Shown here piece after piece: positions 1 to 9,458 of a stretch of DNA of 64,000 nt. The stretch comes from Undibacterium sp. YM2 (lineage in GTDB: Bacteria > Pseudomonadota > Gammaproteobacteria > Burkholderiales > Burkholderiaceae_D), in NCBI RefSeq assembly GCF_009937975.1, contig NZ_AP018441.1, forward strand, positions 434,001 to 498,000, given 5' to 3'. Both the position numbers and the translations under genes were made by a program. Each line of letters starts with the position of its first letter. Position 1 is the first letter of the stretch. The notes under the pieces were generated by a model that saw only the letters and a list, made by a program, of their open reading frames with translations, did not search any database and was not told the DNA's origin.

Positions 1-704
1 TTTTTGAGGCTGGCATGCCAGCGCGTCAGCATGTCTGCAGAGGCGCTGGCCGGGCTTGCCTCCGCCGCAGAGGCCGACACAGATGCAGATGCACTGGCTT
101 CTTCCTCTTCATCTTCGTCTTTTTCCTCATCTTCCGTTGAGGCTGAAGCTGGTGTTGCTGCTGCGCTACCACTGGCTTTGCTGGCACTGGCAGTAACTGC
201 TGCCTTGGCGACGCCTATCTGTTCACCATAAGTCCAGGTGGCAATGCCGACGATAAAAAGCAGCAAAACTGCCCAGCGTGAACGGTGTGTCCAGTCCCAG
301 TGCGTATGGTTTTTTGCAGCACGCAGCAGGCTCCACCACCAGACGCTTACTGCAATCACTAGCAATAACAGTAGCCAGACTTTATTGCCGAGAAATTCCA
401 TTGCTTCCTTGGGGCTGGTCTCCACCATGATGCCCAGATGGTGGGTAGAGATGCCTTGTCCAAAATATAAGCGCAGGTAAACTTCAACAGGCACGGCAAA
501 GAAGGCTGGCAGCAGCAGGTAGTGAAACCAGCGCGGTCTTTGCAGCAAGGCCCAGAAACCCAGCCAGGACACCAGCTCCATTACCAGCAGATGCCAGGGC
601 TTTTCCACGGGCTGTCCTTGCAGCAAGGGGAAAAACGGCAGACATGAAATCAGCAGGTAGCTGAGAAGCAGGTACAGCGAAGCTGGACGAAACAGGACGG
701 GCAT
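1..704 (-). CDS. Phosphoethanolamine transferase-like (sulfatase superfamily) membrane protein, N-terminal part
   Basis: The gene runs leftward off the window, so only about 234 N-terminal residues are visible. The start is the ATG complementary to 702-704; an in-frame TAA lies three codons upstream. Five hydrophobic segments (about residues 9-28, 38-54, 60-80, 108-125, 143-159) and the loop motif THHLGIMVETSPKEAMEF (87-104) match the membrane domain of EptA/CptA-type lipid A or core phosphoethanolamine transferases. The periplasmic sulfatase-fold catalytic domain would lie outside the window. Residues 170-223 are low complexity: Ala/Ser runs around an acidic block (about 190-202). Family assignment is moderate because no catalytic residue is in view. 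It is divergent from rpsL. Confidence 0.6.
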   Translation of the reverse strand, partial: MPVLFRPASLYLLLSYLLISCLPFFPLLQGQPVEKPWHLLVMELVSWLGFWALLQRPRWFHYLLLPAFFAVPVEVYLRLYFGQGISTHHLGIMVETSPKEAMEFLGNKVWLLLLLVIAVSVWWWSLLRAAKNHTHWDWTHRSRWAVLLLFIVGIATWTYGEQIGVAKAAVTASASKASGSAAATPASASTEDEEKDEDEEEEASASASVSASAAEASPASASADMLTRWHASLK

Positions 705-1223
705 TGTTATTTATATCTTGCGACAGGTTGGTCGGCTGCGCCGTACTAGCCTGGGTTTCAATGGAGAGACCCGGATTTTGCGGCAAGCGGCAGTTTAAGG
801 GCGTAAATAGTAAATGATTTACTTTGTATTGACTGTATATATGCCGCAGGAATGAGAGATTTAAGCATATTTTGCTTTTCAGTTAATTCCCGGTTTTTCT
901 GTATGGCCCGGTAAACCTTGATTTTTTGCTGAAATTTTCTACTCTGAAAGGCTGCTTGCACACCCGCAAATCGAGCTAAGCACTTGAATTGTAGAAATAA
1001 AAAGCGTTGACAGGCTTGTGCGAAGCGACATAAAATTGCGAGTTCTCGATTTTGGGTTTGCGTTTTCTATTGTTGGTTTGCCCGGTTTTGTCAGGCAGGC
1101 AATGCTTAAAAAGCAGGCAGCATATTGGGTGGGCCTGAGAATTCAGGCTAAAAATGATTTTAAGTTCCCGGGCAACCGTTTCCGGGTTTGTGTTTAACGT
1201 TGTATTTTGTTGGATTAAAAACG
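705..1223. other. Intergenic region and str leader upstream of rpsL
   Basis: No convincing gene. Two small leftward open frames (758-961, 976-1230) lack family features and a good ribosome site. The region holds the rpsL promoter (1007-1036) and a leader of about 180 bases containing a 6-bp hairpin (1133-1138 with 1143-1148). In many Burkholderiales rpoC stands directly upstream of rpsL; here a divergent gene does. Confidence 0.6.
1007..1036 (+). promoter_or_regulatory. Sigma70 promoter of the str operon (rpsL-rpsG-fusA-tuf)
   Basis: A perfect -35 TTGACA (1007-1012), an 18-base spacer and a near-perfect -10 TAAAAT (1031-1036). It points at rpsL with a leader of about 180 bases. This is the closest match to consensus in the ribosomal cluster, as expected for one of the most expressed operons. 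Confidence 0.75.
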
Positions 1224-1607
1224 ATGCCAACCATCAATCAACTGATTCGCCAACCACGTGTTTCTGCACGTGTGAAAAGCAAATCGCCGGCGCTGGAAAA
1301 CAGCCCGCAAAAACGTGGCGTTTGCACCCGCGTTTATACGACAACTCCAAAAAAGCCTAACTCGGCTTTGCGTAAAGTTGCCAAAGTTCGCCTGACTAAT
1401 GGTTTCGAAGTTATTTCGTACATTGGCGGTGAAGGCCATAACTTGCAAGAACATAGCGTGGTATTGCTGCGCGGTGGTCGTGTAAAGGATTTGCCAGGTG
1501 TTCGTTACCATATGGTTCGCGGTGCTTTGGATACTCAAGGCGTTAAAGACCGTAAGCAAGCTCGCTCCAAATATGGTGCTAAGCGCGCTAAGGCAGTTAA
1601 GAAGTAA
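1224..1607 (+). CDS. rpsL: 30S ribosomal protein S12
   Basis: S12 sits in the decoding centre of the small subunit and controls tRNA selection accuracy. The 127-residue product begins [12 protein letters not shown] and carries the invariant TTPKKPNSA loop and the [10 protein letters not shown] loop. Lys43 and Lys88, the positions where changes usually give streptomycin resistance, are both lysine, so the sensitive form is predicted. The ATG at 1224 was chosen because the 12 in-frame codons upstream are not conserved in S12. It is the first gene of the str operon and precedes rpsG by 145 bases. Confidence 0.97.
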   Translation: MPTINQLIRQPRVSARVKSKSPALENSPQKRGVCTRVYTTTPKKPNSALRKVAKVRLTNGFEVISYIGGEGHNLQEHSVVLLRGGRVKDLPGVRYHMVRGALDTQGVKDRKQARSKYGAKRAKAVKK

Positions 1608-1752
1608 TTATCTCGTAATTTAATCTCCGTAAGCTATTACGGATCAGTGTCGGTTTGGAAATGAGCCGAGTAAGTGACCGGTTATGATGGCCTGTCGCGA
1701 GCGTGGAGCAAAATGTTGCTTTGTGCTCAACTGAAGATTGAAAGGAATTGAA

Positions 1753-2223
1753 ATGCCACGTCGTCGTGAGGTCCCGAAACGGGACGTACTGCCGGATCCA
1801 AAGTTCGGTAATGTAGAAGTAGCAAAATTTGTAAACGTATTGATGTTGTCCGGCAAGAAGTCTGTTGCTGAAGGCATCATCTACGGCGCATTTGACCACA
1901 TCCAACAAAAATCTGGTAAAGATCCTTTGGAAGTGTTTGCGCTGGCAATCAACAACGCCAAGCCACTGGTTGAGGTTAAATCCCGCCGTGTTGGTGGCGC
2001 GAACTACCAGGTGCCTGTAGAAGTGCGTCCAGTTCGCCGTCTGGCTTTGTCTATGCGTTGGTTGCGTGAAGCCGCTAACAAGCGTAGCGAAAAATCCATG
2101 CCACAACGTTTGGGTGGTGAATTGCTGGAAGCCGCAGAAGGCCGCGGCGGCGCAATGAAGAAACGTGACGAAGTCCATCGTATGGCTGAAGCCAACAAGG
2201 CCTTCTCTCACTTCCGCTTCTAA
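1753..2223 (+). CDS. rpsG: 30S ribosomal protein S7
   Basis: S7 binds the 3' domain of 16S rRNA and nucleates assembly of the head of the small subunit, next to the E site. Length (156 residues) and the start [10 protein letters not shown] are standard. The ATG at 1753 follows an AAAGGA ribosome site; an in-frame ATG at 1738 would add five unconserved residues and lacks such a site. It lies between rpsL and fusA in the str operon. In E. coli S7 is the autogenous repressor of this operon; whether that holds here cannot be seen. Confidence 0.97.
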   Translation: MPRRREVPKRDVLPDPKFGNVEVAKFVNVLMLSGKKSVAEGIIYGAFDHIQQKSGKDPLEVFALAINNAKPLVEVKSRRVGGANYQVPVEVRPVRRLALSMRWLREAANKRSEKSMPQRLGGELLEAAEGRGGAMKKRDEVHRMAEANKAFSHFRF

Positions 2224-2351
2224 GAGTAAGAGTAAGGAGCTGTTGTATGTCTTTAATGCAATGGCTCTGGCAAGTATTTTGAATCAGGCCGGGCGCGATT
2301 TTTGTAAAAAAATGCGCTCGGTTTTGTCCATTAAAAGATTTAGGATTAGCT

Positions 2352-4457
2352 ATGGCCCGTAAGACCCCCATTGAGCGCTACCGCAATATCGGTATTTCCG
2401 CTCACATTGATGCCGGTAAAACAACAACGACAGAACGCGTACTGTTTTACACAGGTGTAAACCACAAAATTGGTGAAGTGCATGATGGCGCGGCTACCAT
2501 GGACTGGATGGAGCAAGAGCAGGAACGTGGTATCACCATTACTTCTGCTGCGACAACATGCTTCTGGAAGGGCATGGCGAACAACTTCCCTGAGCATCAC
2601 ATCAACATCATCGATACACCAGGCCACGTTGACTTCACGATTGAAGTTGAGCGTTCCATGCGTGTTCTCGATGGCGCCTGCATGGTTTACTGTGCAGTAG
2701 GTGGTGTTCAGCCTCAGTCTGAAACCGTATGGCGTCAGGCTAACAAGTACAAAGTCCCACGTCTGGCATTCGTCAACAAGATGGACCGTACTGGCGCGAA
2801 CTTCTTCAAAGTGTACGATCAAATGCGTGCCCGTCTGAAGGCTAACCCAGTTCCTCTGCAAGTACCTATCGGCGCTGAAGACCTGTTCGAAGGCGTTATC
2901 GATCTGGTCAAGATGAAAGCGATCATCTGGGATGCTGCATCTCAAGGTATGAAATTTGAATACCGTGATATCCCTGAAAACCTGTTGGCTGACGCGCAAA
3001 AATGGCGTGAAAACATGGTTGAAGCAGCTGCTGAAGCCAGCGAAGAGCTGATGAACAAATACCTGGAAGATGGCGACCTGTCTGAAGCTGACATCAAGTC
3101 TGCTTTGCGTCAGCGTACTATCGCTTCTGAAATCGTTCCTATGATGTGCGGTACTGCATTTAAGAACAAGGGTGTACAGGCGATGCTGGATGCGGTTGTT
3201 GAATACCTGCCATCCCCATTGGATATTCCACCAGTTCCTGGTGTGAACGAAGATGACGAACCAGTTGTCCGTAAAGCTGAAGATACAGAGAAATTCTCTG
3301 CTCTGGCATTCAAAATCGCAACTGATCCATTCGTTGGTCAATTGTGCTTTATCCGTTGCTACTCCGGTACTTTGAATTCTGGCGACAGCGTTTTCAACTC
3401 TGTCAAAGGTAAAAAAGAGCGTATCGGCCGTCTGGTTCAAATGCACGCGAACCAACGTGAAGAAATCAAAGAAATGATGGCAGGTGATATCGCTGCGGTC
3501 GTTGGTCTGAAAGACACAACAACTGGTGATACGCTGTGTGACGAAAAAGCGATCGTTGTTCTGGAACGCATGGTGTTCCCAGAGCCAGTTATTTCTCAGG
3601 CTGTTGAGCCAAAAACCAAGGCCGACCAGGAAAAAATGGGTCTGGCATTGAACCGTCTGGCTGCTGAAGATCCATCTTTCCGCGTACGTACTGACGAAGA
3701 ATCTGGTCAAACAATTATCGCCGGTATGGGCGAGTTGCATCTGGATATTATCGTTGACCGTATGAAGCGTGAATTCAACGTTGAAGCGACAGTTGGTAAA
3801 CCACAAGTTGCTTACCGTGAAACTATCCGCAAAACTTGCGAAGAAATCGAAGGTAAATTCGTTAAGCAATCCGGTGGTCGTGGTCAGTACGGTCACGTTG
3901 TTCTGAAGATCGAACCGCAAGAACCAGGTAAAGGCTTTGAATTCGTTGACGCGATCAAGGGCGGTACAGTTCCACGCGAATACATCCCTGCAGTTGAAAA
4001 AGGTGTTCGCGAAACACTGACTTCCGGTGTATTGGCTGGCTACCCAGTGGTTGACGTTAAAGTCACATTGTTCTTCGGTTCCTACCATGACGTTGACTCC
4101 AACGAAAACGCCTTCCGTATGGCGGGTTCGATGGCGTTCAAAGATGGTTGCCGTAAAGCAAGCCCAGTTATCCTGGAACCAATGATGGCTGTTGAAGTAG
4201 AAACACCTGAAGACTACGCTGGTACAGTCATGGGTGATCTGTCTTCACGTCGCGGTATGGTTCAGGGTATGGACGAAATCGCTGGCGGCGGTGGCAAGAT
4301 CATCAAAGCTGAAGTGCCTTTGTCTGAGATGTTTGGTTACTCCACATCCCTGCGTTCTGCTACACAAGGTCGTGCAACGTATTCCATGGAATTCAAGCAC
4401 TACTCTGAAGCACCTAAGAACGTGATTGACGCTATCGTCACATCCAAAGCTAAGTAA
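2352..4457 (+). CDS. fusA: Translation elongation factor G
   Basis: EF-G is the GTPase that drives tRNA-mRNA translocation and, with RRF, ribosome recycling. The 701-residue product is full length. The GTP-binding motifs are visible: P-loop [13 protein letters not shown] near residue 18, DTPGHVDF (G3) and NKMDR (G4). Domains II-V follow, with the domain IV segment GGRGQYGHV intact. It is the third gene of the str operon; a hairpin with a T run follows the stop codon and may set the fusA:tuf ratio. A 580-residue leftward frame opposite this gene is a codon-bias shadow. Confidence 0.98.
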   Translation: MARKTPIERYRNIGISAHIDAGKTTTTERVLFYTGVNHKIGEVHDGAATMDWMEQEQERGITITSAATTCFWKGMANNFPEHHINIIDTPGHVDFTIEVERSMRVLDGACMVYCAVGGVQPQSETVWRQANKYKVPRLAFVNKMDRTGANFFKVYDQMRARLKANPVPLQVPIGAEDLFEGVIDLVKMKAIIWDAASQGMKFEYRDIPENLLADAQKWRENMVEAAAEASEELMNKYLEDGDLSEADIKSALRQRTIASEIVPMMCGTAFKNKGVQAMLDAVVEYLPSPLDIPPVPGVNEDDEPVVRKAEDTEKFSALAFKIATDPFVGQLCFIRCYSGTLNSGDSVFNSVKGKKERIGRLVQMHANQREEIKEMMAGDIAAVVGLKDTTTGDTLCDEKAIVVLERMVFPEPVISQAVEPKTKADQEKMGLALNRLAAEDPSFRVRTDEESGQTIIAGMGELHLDIIVDRMKREFNVEATVGKPQVAYRETIRKTCEEIEGKFVKQSGGRGQYGHVVLKIEPQEPGKGFEFVDAIKGGTVPREYIPAVEKGVRETLTSGVLAGYPVVDVKVTLFFGSYHDVDSNENAFRMAGSMAFKDGCRKASPVILEPMMAVEVETPEDYAGTVMGDLSSRRGMVQGMDEIAGGGGKIIKAEVPLSEMFGYSTSLRSATQGRATYSMEFKHYSEAPKNVIDAIVTSKAK

Positions 4458-4471
4458 TAAAGAATCAAAGG

Positions 4472-4498
4472 CCTGCCCCATGCCGGGGTAGGTTTTCT
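4472..4498 (+). terminator. Intrinsic terminator or attenuator between fusA and tuf
   Basis: CCTGCCCC (4472-4479) pairs with GGGGTAGG (4485-4492) through one G-U pair around a 5-base loop, followed by TTTTCT. It stands only 37 bases before the tuf start, so partial termination or mRNA processing is more likely than a full stop. Confidence 0.6.
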
Positions 4499-4535
4499 AT
4501 TGTTGATAAATCGTTCTTTTTGAAGGAAGAATAAA

Positions 4536-5726
4536 ATGGCAAAAGGTAAGTTCGAGCGCACCAAGCCGCACGTCAACGTTGGTACAATTGGCCACGTAGA
4601 TCACGGCAAAACCACACTGACAGCAGCGATTGCAACAGTTCTGTCGAAAAAATTCGGCGGCGAAGCTAAAGCATACGACCAGATCGACGCAGCCCCAGAA
4701 GAAAAAGCGCGCGGTATTACAATCAATACAGCCCACGTTGAGTACGAAACAGCTGGCCGTCACTACGCCCACGTTGACTGCCCAGGCCATGCTGACTATG
4801 TTAAAAACATGATCACTGGCGCGGCTCAGATGGACGGCGCGATCCTGGTTTGCTCCGCAGCAGACGGTCCTATGCCACAAACTCGCGAACACATCCTGTT
4901 GGCACGTCAAGTTGGCGTTCCATACATCATCGTGTTCCTGAACAAATGCGACATGGTTGATGACGCAGAGTTGCTGGAACTGGTTGAAATGGAAGTGCGC
5001 GAATTGCTCTCCAAATACGAATTCCCAGGCGACGACCTGCCTATCATTCAAGGTTCCGCTAAACTGGCCCTCGAAGGCGACAAAGGTCCTCTGGGCGAAG
5101 AAGCCATCATGAAACTGGCTGATGCACTCGACTCCTACATCCCAACACCAGAACGCGCAGTTGACGGCGCCTTCCTGTTGCCAGTAGAAGACGTATTCTC
5201 CATCTCCGGTCGCGGTACAGTTGTTACCGGTCGTATCGAGCGCGGCATCATCAAAGTCGGCGAAGAGATCGAAATCGTTGGTATCAAAGACACAGTCAAG
5301 ACTACATGTACTGGCGTTGAAATGTTCCGCAAACTGCTCGACCAAGGTCAAGCAGGCGACAACGTCGGCGTATTGCTGCGTGGTACCAAGCGTGAAGATA
5401 TCCAACGTGGTCAAGTATTGTCCAAACCAGGTTCGATCAAGCCACATGCGCACTTCACAGGCGAGATCTATGTTCTGTCCAAAGATGAAGGTGGCCGTCA
5501 TACTCCATTCTTCAACAACTACCGTCCACAGTTCTACTTCCGTACAACGGACGTAACTGGTTCGATCGAGTTGCCGAAAGACAAAGAAATGGTCATGCCA
5601 GGTGATAACGTATCTATCACTGTCAAATTGATCAACCCGATCGCGATGGAAGAAGGCTTGCGCTTCGCTATCCGTGAAGGTGGCCGTACAGTCGGTGCTG
5701 GCGTTGTTGCTAAAATCATCGAGTAA
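4536..5726 (+). CDS. tuf: Translation elongation factor Tu
   Basis: EF-Tu delivers aminoacyl-tRNA to the ribosomal A site as a GTP complex. The 396-residue product has the canonical [11 protein letters not shown]-loop near residue 20, [12 protein letters not shown] (G3) and NKCD (G4), then two beta-barrel domains ending in [11 protein letters not shown]. The ATG follows a GAAGGAAG ribosome site. It is the last gene of the str operon and is followed by a hairpin-bearing gap before rpsJ. Burkholderiales usually carry a second tuf near secE-nusG, which is outside this window. Confidence 0.98.
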   Translation: MAKGKFERTKPHVNVGTIGHVDHGKTTLTAAIATVLSKKFGGEAKAYDQIDAAPEEKARGITINTAHVEYETAGRHYAHVDCPGHADYVKNMITGAAQMDGAILVCSAADGPMPQTREHILLARQVGVPYIIVFLNKCDMVDDAELLELVEMEVRELLSKYEFPGDDLPIIQGSAKLALEGDKGPLGEEAIMKLADALDSYIPTPERAVDGAFLLPVEDVFSISGRGTVVTGRIERGIIKVGEEIEIVGIKDTVKTTCTGVEMFRKLLDQGQAGDNVGVLLRGTKREDIQRGQVLSKPGSIKPHAHFTGEIYVLSKDEGGRHTPFFNNYRPQFYFRTTDVTGSIELPKDKEMVMPGDNVSITVKLINPIAMEEGLRFAIREGGRTVGAGVVAKIIE

Positions 5727-5745
5727 TATCTGCCGTAATTTGTAG

Positions 5746-5787
5746 TATACTAGTTGGCTGTCGTATTGAATTTGATGCGGCAGCCAA
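5746..5787 (+). promoter_or_regulatory. -10-like box and leader hairpin upstream of rpsJ (start of S10 region)
   Basis: TATACT (5746-5751) is followed after four bases by a stem: 5754-5763 (TTGGCTGTCG) with 5778-5787 (CGGCAGCCAA), 10 pairs including one U-G, and a 14-base loop. No good -35 is seen, so the promoter is weak or activator dependent. The hairpin could also end tuf transcription, but its T run is broken. The same GGCTGTC/GGCAGCC arms recur at 11229-11261. An 11-base direct repeat TCGCTCTTTAT lies at 5796-5806 and 5838-5848. Confidence 0.5.
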
Positions 5788-5858
5788 TTTAGTTTTCGCT
5801 CTTTATTAAATATGCCGGCGGCTTTGCCGTACCTGGCTCGCTCTTTATAGGAATGAAC

Positions 5859-6176
5859 ATGTCCACACAAAATCAAAAAATCCGTATCCGTCTGAAGGCT
5901 TTCGATTACAAACTGATCGATCAGTCCGCTCTGGAAATCGTAGAAACAGCCAAGCGCACTGGCGCTGTTGTTAAAGGCCCGGTTCCTCTGCCTACACGTA
6001 TCCAGCGTTTCGACGTACTGCGCTCCCCACACGTGAACAAAACTTCCCGTGATCAATTTGAAATCCGTACTCACCAGCGCTTGATGGACATCGTTGACCC
6101 AACTGATAAAACAGTTGACGCGTTGATGAAGCTCGATCTGCCAGCTGGCGTTGACGTAGAAATCAAACTGCAATAA
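5859..6176 (+). CDS. rpsJ: 30S ribosomal protein S10
   Basis: S10 belongs to the head of the 30S subunit and, as NusE, to transcription antitermination complexes. The product has 105 residues, with the typical core beginning [13 protein letters not shown] and the end VDVEIKLQ. The ATG at 5859 is preferred over the one at 5853 because the TAGGA ribosome site then lies at normal distance; from 5853 it would be almost adjacent. It is the first gene of the S10 cluster but is separated from rplC by 223 bases containing a strong promoter. Confidence 0.95.
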   Translation: MSTQNQKIRIRLKAFDYKLIDQSALEIVETAKRTGAVVKGPVPLPTRIQRFDVLRSPHVNKTSRDQFEIRTHQRLMDIVDPTDKTVDALMKLDLPAGVDVEIKLQ

Positions 6177-6275
6177 TTCTTATTGATTTGAAAATACTGA
6201 TGCAAATTAGTATTCTCAGAAAAATACTGAAAATTCGACATACCACAATTTTTCGAAAATTCAAATAAATTAGTC

Positions 6276-6304
6276 TTGTAAATAAAAAATTTGCGGGCTA
6301 TAAT
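6276..6304 (+). promoter_or_regulatory. Sigma70 promoter between rpsJ and rplC
   Basis: -35 TTGTAA (6276-6281), an exact 17-base spacer and a perfect -10 TATAAT (6299-6304). The preceding 120 bases are strongly AT rich and could act as an UP element. It would drive rplC onward independently of rpsJ. Confidence 0.7.
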
Positions 6305-6319
6305 CGAAGGCTTAGATGT

Positions 6320-6386
6320 AGGTCAGCTCCGGCTGGCCTATTCGTTTAAGTTTTTTAAACATCAGCCTCACCCAATCGTAGGTGAG
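6320..6386 (+). promoter_or_regulatory. rplC leader with two hairpins
   Basis: Hairpin 1: AGGTCAGC (6320-6327) with GCTGGCCT (6332-6339), loop TCCG, one G-U pair. Hairpin 2: CTCACC (6367-6372) with GGTGAG (6381-6386), 8-base loop, ending a few bases before the rplC ribosome site (GGAG at 6390-6393). In E. coli L4 represses the S10 operon through its leader. These hairpins are candidates for similar control, but no L4 binding site can be claimed from sequence alone. Confidence 0.45.
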
Positions 6387-6399
6387 AATGGAGAAAACA

Positions 6400-7056
6400 A
6401 TGAGCTTGGGCCTAGTTGGTCGCAAGGTTGGCATGATGCGCATCTTTACAGATGACGGGGATTCAATACCTGTTACTGTTTTGGACGTATCCAACAACCG
6501 CGTGACGCAAGTCAAAACTCCTGAAACAGACGGTTACTCCGCTGTTCAGGTAACTTTCGGTCAGCGCCGTGCATCCCGCGTAACAAAAGCGGCTGCCGGT
6601 CACCTCGCAAAAGCAGGTGTTGAAGCTGGTACTGTATTAAAAGAATTCCGTATTGATGCTGCTAAAGCCTCTGAACTGAAGGCTGGCGATGTTGTGCCTG
6701 TCGGTTTGTTCGAAGCTGGTCAAAAAGTGGATGTGCAAGGCGTAACGATTGGTAAAGGCTATGCCGGTACCATCAAGCGTCACCACTTCGCTTCTGGCCG
6801 TGCTACTCACGGTAACTCCCGTTCGCATAATGTACCTGGTTCTATCGGTATGGCGCAGGATCCAGGTCGTGTATTCCCTGGTAAGCGCATGACTGGTCAT
6901 CTGGGTGACGTAACTCGCACTGTGCAAAATCTGGAAATCGCTCGCGTAGATGCAGAGCGTCAGTTGTTGTTGGTGAAGGGTGCCGTGCCGGGTGCAAAAA
7001 ATGGTCAGGTGATTGTATCTCCTGCTGTTAAAGTTAAAGCCAAGAAGGGAGCCTAA
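6400..7056 (+). CDS. rplC: 50S ribosomal protein L3
   Basis: L3 binds near the 3' end of 23S rRNA and reaches toward the peptidyl transferase centre; it is an early assembly protein. The 218-residue product begins [12 protein letters not shown] and has the conserved central loop ([13 protein letters not shown], then [14 protein letters not shown]), including the glutamine-bearing MAQDPG segment that is methylated in some relatives. The ATG at 6400 was chosen for its GGAG site six bases upstream; ATGs at 6382 and 6388 add unconserved residues. rplD follows after three bases. Confidence 0.97.
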   Translation: MSLGLVGRKVGMMRIFTDDGDSIPVTVLDVSNNRVTQVKTPETDGYSAVQVTFGQRRASRVTKAAAGHLAKAGVEAGTVLKEFRIDAAKASELKAGDVVPVGLFEAGQKVDVQGVTIGKGYAGTIKRHHFASGRATHGNSRSHNVPGSIGMAQDPGRVFPGKRMTGHLGDVTRTVQNLEIARVDAERQLLLVKGAVPGAKNGQVIVSPAVKVKAKKGA

Positions 7057-7059
7057 TCC

Positions 7060-7683
7060 ATGGAACTGAAGCTCCTAAACGAACAAGGTCAAGCAGCGTC
7101 TAATGTAGCCGCTCCTGATACTATCTTTGGTCGTGACTACAATGAAGCCTTGATCCATCAAGTCGTCGTTGCATTCCAAGCCAATGCTCGTAGCGGTAAT
7201 CGCAAACAAAAAGATCGTGAAGAAGTCCATCACACAACCAAGAAACCTTGGCGTCAAAAAGGTACTGGTCGTGCACGTGCTGGTATGTCTTCTTCTCCAT
7301 TGTGGCGTGGCGGTGGTCGTATATTCCCGAACACACCTGATGAGAATTTCTCTCACAAAGTTAACAAAAAGATGTATCGCGCAGGTATCTGCTCGATCCT
7401 GTCTCAGTTGGCTCGTGAAGGTCGTTTGAATGTGGTTGACGATGTTGCTGTTGACGCACCTAAGACAAAACTGTTGTCCGACAAACTGAAAGCAATGGGT
7501 TGCCTGGATTCCGTCCTGATCATCACTGACGAATTCAATGAAAACCTGATGTTGGCAGCGCGTAATCTGGCAAACGTACTGGTTGTTGAGCCACGTTATG
7601 CTGATCCAGTTTCTTTGGTGTTCTACAAGAAAGTGTTGATCACCAAGCCAGCACTGGCAAAGATTGAGGAGATGCTGGCATGA
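7060..7683 (+). CDS. rplD: 50S ribosomal protein L4
   Basis: L4 has a globular domain on the subunit surface and a long loop lining the exit tunnel. The 207-residue product contains the tunnel-loop motif [14 protein letters not shown] followed by SPLWRGGG. In gammaproteobacteria it also represses the S10 operon. The stop codon overlaps the rplW start by four bases (ATGA), so the two are probably translationally coupled. Confidence 0.97.
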   Translation: MELKLLNEQGQAASNVAAPDTIFGRDYNEALIHQVVVAFQANARSGNRKQKDREEVHHTTKKPWRQKGTGRARAGMSSSPLWRGGGRIFPNTPDENFSHKVNKKMYRAGICSILSQLAREGRLNVVDDVAVDAPKTKLLSDKLKAMGCLDSVLIITDEFNENLMLAARNLANVLVVEPRYADPVSLVFYKKVLITKPALAKIEEMLA

Positions 7684-7994
7684 GCGCACAAGTCAAAATT
7701 AGCGAAGAACGCCTGATGAAGGTGTTGCTGGCTCCTGTTATTTCTGAAAAAGCAACGATGGTTGCTGAAAAGAATGAGCAAGTGGTTTTCCTGGTTATGC
7801 CAGATGCAACCAAGCCAGAAATCAAAGCTGCCGTCGAATTGCTGTTCAAAGTACAAGTTGAATCCGTACAAGTAGCAAATCGCCAAGGTAAACAAAAACG
7901 TACCGGTAAATTTAATGGCCGCCGCAATCATACAAGACGCGCTTTTGTATGCTTGAAGCCAGGTCAGGAAATTAACTTCACTGAGGGGGCATAA
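7680..7994 (+). CDS. rplW: 50S ribosomal protein L23
   Basis: L23 lies at the tunnel exit and is the docking site for trigger factor and the signal recognition particle. The 104-residue product has the family core [11 protein letters not shown] and the basic loop [19 protein letters not shown]. The start ATG overlaps the rplD stop by four bases. rplB begins two bases after its stop. Confidence 0.96.
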   Translation: MSAQVKISEERLMKVLLAPVISEKATMVAEKNEQVVFLVMPDATKPEIKAAVELLFKVQVESVQVANRQGKQKRTGKFNGRRNHTRRAFVCLKPGQEINFTEGA

Positions 7995-7996
7995 GC

Positions 7997-8824
7997 ATGG
8001 CACTCGTTAAGATGAAGCCAACCTCACCAGGTCGTCGTGGTATGGTGAAGGTAGTGACAGAAGGCCTGTACAAAGGTCGTCCGTTCGCTGCTTTGTTGGA
8101 AAAGAAATCAAAAACTGCTGGCCGTAATAACAACGGTCACATCACTACCCGTCATATCGGTGGTGGCCACAAGCAGCATTACCGTATTGTTGACTTCAAA
8201 CGCAACAAGGATGGTATTCCTGCAAAAGTAGAGCGTATTGAATACGATCCTAACCGTACAGCGCACATTGCTTTGTTGTGCTATGCGGACGGCGAACGTG
8301 CATACATCATCGCTCCTAAAGGTTTGACAGTTGGTGATCAGTTGATGAATGGTTCGCAAGCACCGATCAAATCTGGTAACTGCCTGCCTATCCGTAATAT
8401 CCCTGTTGGTACAACTATGCATTGCGTAGAAATGCTGCCAGGTAAAGGTGCTCAGATCGCACGTACAGCTGGTGCTGGCGTTGTGCTGATGGCACGCGAA
8501 GGTACTTACGCTCAGGTTCGTCTGCGCTCCGGTGAAGTTCGCCGCATTCATATCGAATGCCGTGCGACAGTCGGTGAAGTAGGCAACGGCGAGCATAACC
8601 TGCGCAAGATTGGTAAAGCTGGTGCAATGCGCTGGCGCGGTGTTCGTCCTACCGTTCGCGGTGTGGTCATGAACCCGATCGACCATCCTCACGGTGGTGG
8701 TGAAGGTAGAACAGCAGCCGGTCGTCATCCAGTATCGCCATGGGGTCAGCAAACCAAGGGTAAGAAGACACGTCGCAACAAGCGTACTACTTCGATGATC
8801 GTCTCACGCCGTGGCAAGAAATAA
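7997..8824 (+). CDS. rplB: 50S ribosomal protein L2
   Basis: L2 is among the most conserved large-subunit proteins and is needed for subunit association and peptidyl transfer. The 275-residue product has the RNA-binding core and the C-terminal segment [13 protein letters not shown] with the conserved histidine (HPHGGG). The end, [19 protein letters not shown], is typical. It is tightly packed between rplW and rpsS. Confidence 0.97.
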   Translation: MALVKMKPTSPGRRGMVKVVTEGLYKGRPFAALLEKKSKTAGRNNNGHITTRHIGGGHKQHYRIVDFKRNKDGIPAKVERIEYDPNRTAHIALLCYADGERAYIIAPKGLTVGDQLMNGSQAPIKSGNCLPIRNIPVGTTMHCVEMLPGKGAQIARTAGAGVVLMAREGTYAQVRLRSGEVRRIHIECRATVGEVGNGEHNLRKIGKAGAMRWRGVRPTVRGVVMNPIDHPHGGGEGRTAAGRHPVSPWGQQTKGKKTRRNKRTTSMIVSRRGKK

Positions 8825-8834
8825 GGGATAAAAC

Positions 8835-9110
8835 ATGACACGTTCATTGAAAAAAGGGCCGTTCTGCGACGCCCATCTGGTGAAGAAAGTCGAAACCGCG
8901 CAAGCGACTAAAGACAAAAAGCCAATCAAGACCTGGTCCCGTCGTTCGACAATTATGCCGGACTTCATCGGTTTGACCATTGCGGTACATAACGGTAAGC
9001 AACACGTACCAGTTTATGTTTCCGAAAACATGGTTGGTCACAAGCTCGGCGAATTCGCGCTGACCCGTACGTTCAAGGGTCACGCTGCCGATAAAAAGGC
9101 TAAGAGATAA
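8835..9110 (+). CDS. rpsS: 30S ribosomal protein S19
   Basis: S19 forms a complex with S13 in the head of the small subunit and touches the A-site tRNA. The 91-residue product begins [10 protein letters not shown] and contains [15 protein letters not shown] and the C-terminal [13 protein letters not shown], all diagnostic. A GGGATAA stretch before the ATG serves as ribosome site. Confidence 0.96.
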   Translation: MTRSLKKGPFCDAHLVKKVETAQATKDKKPIKTWSRRSTIMPDFIGLTIAVHNGKQHVPVYVSENMVGHKLGEFALTRTFKGHAADKKAKR

Positions 9111-9119
9111 GGACCGATG

Positions 9120-9449
9120 ATGGAAACTAAAGCAAATTTGCGCGGTGTGCGTCTGTCTGAGCAAAAAGGTCGCCTGGTGGCTGACCTGATTCGCGGTAAA
9201 AAAGTAGATCAGGCATTGAATATCCTGGCATTCAGCCCTAAAAAAGGTGCTGCGATCATCAAGAAAGTGTTGGAGTCTGCAATTGCAAACGCCGAACACA
9301 ATGATGGCGCTGACATCGATGAGCTGAAAGTAAAGACTATCTATGTCGAAAAGGGTGCGATTCTGAAGCGCTTCACAGCACGCGCTAAGGGTCGTGGTGA
9401 TCGTATCTCTAAACAATCCTGTCACATTTATGTGACCGTTGGTAACTAA
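9120..9449 (+). CDS. rplV: 50S ribosomal protein L22
   Basis: L22 contacts all 23S rRNA domains and its long hairpin lines the exit tunnel (a macrolide-resistance site in other species). Two ATGs are adjacent at 9117 and 9120. The second is preferred because AAGGA then has a six-base spacing, giving 109 residues starting [13 protein letters not shown]. The C-terminal tunnel hairpin [15 protein letters not shown] is intact. rpsC follows after nine bases. Confidence 0.95.
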   Translation: METKANLRGVRLSEQKGRLVADLIRGKKVDQALNILAFSPKKGAAIIKKVLESAIANAEHNDGADIDELKVKTIYVEKGAILKRFTARAKGRGDRISKQSCHIYVTVGN

Positions 9450-9458
9450 GGAGTCACG

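Noticed and set aside
758..1230. Two small leftward frames upstream of rpsL (67 and 84 codons)
   Set aside because: No ribosome site or family features, and they overlap the rpsL promoter and leader.
2346..4088. 580-codon leftward open frame opposite fusA
   Set aside because: It is the antisense shadow of a highly biased gene; composition is odd (Phe, Cys, His, Asn rich) and fusA is certain.
5754..5787. Intrinsic terminator after tuf
   Set aside because: The Ts after the stem are interrupted and the same arms recur in the spc leader, so a leader element is preferred, though partial termination is not excluded.
4497..6173. 558-codon leftward open frame opposite tuf and rpsJ
   Set aside because: Same reason: antisense of strongly codon-biased genes, no ribosome site and no family features.
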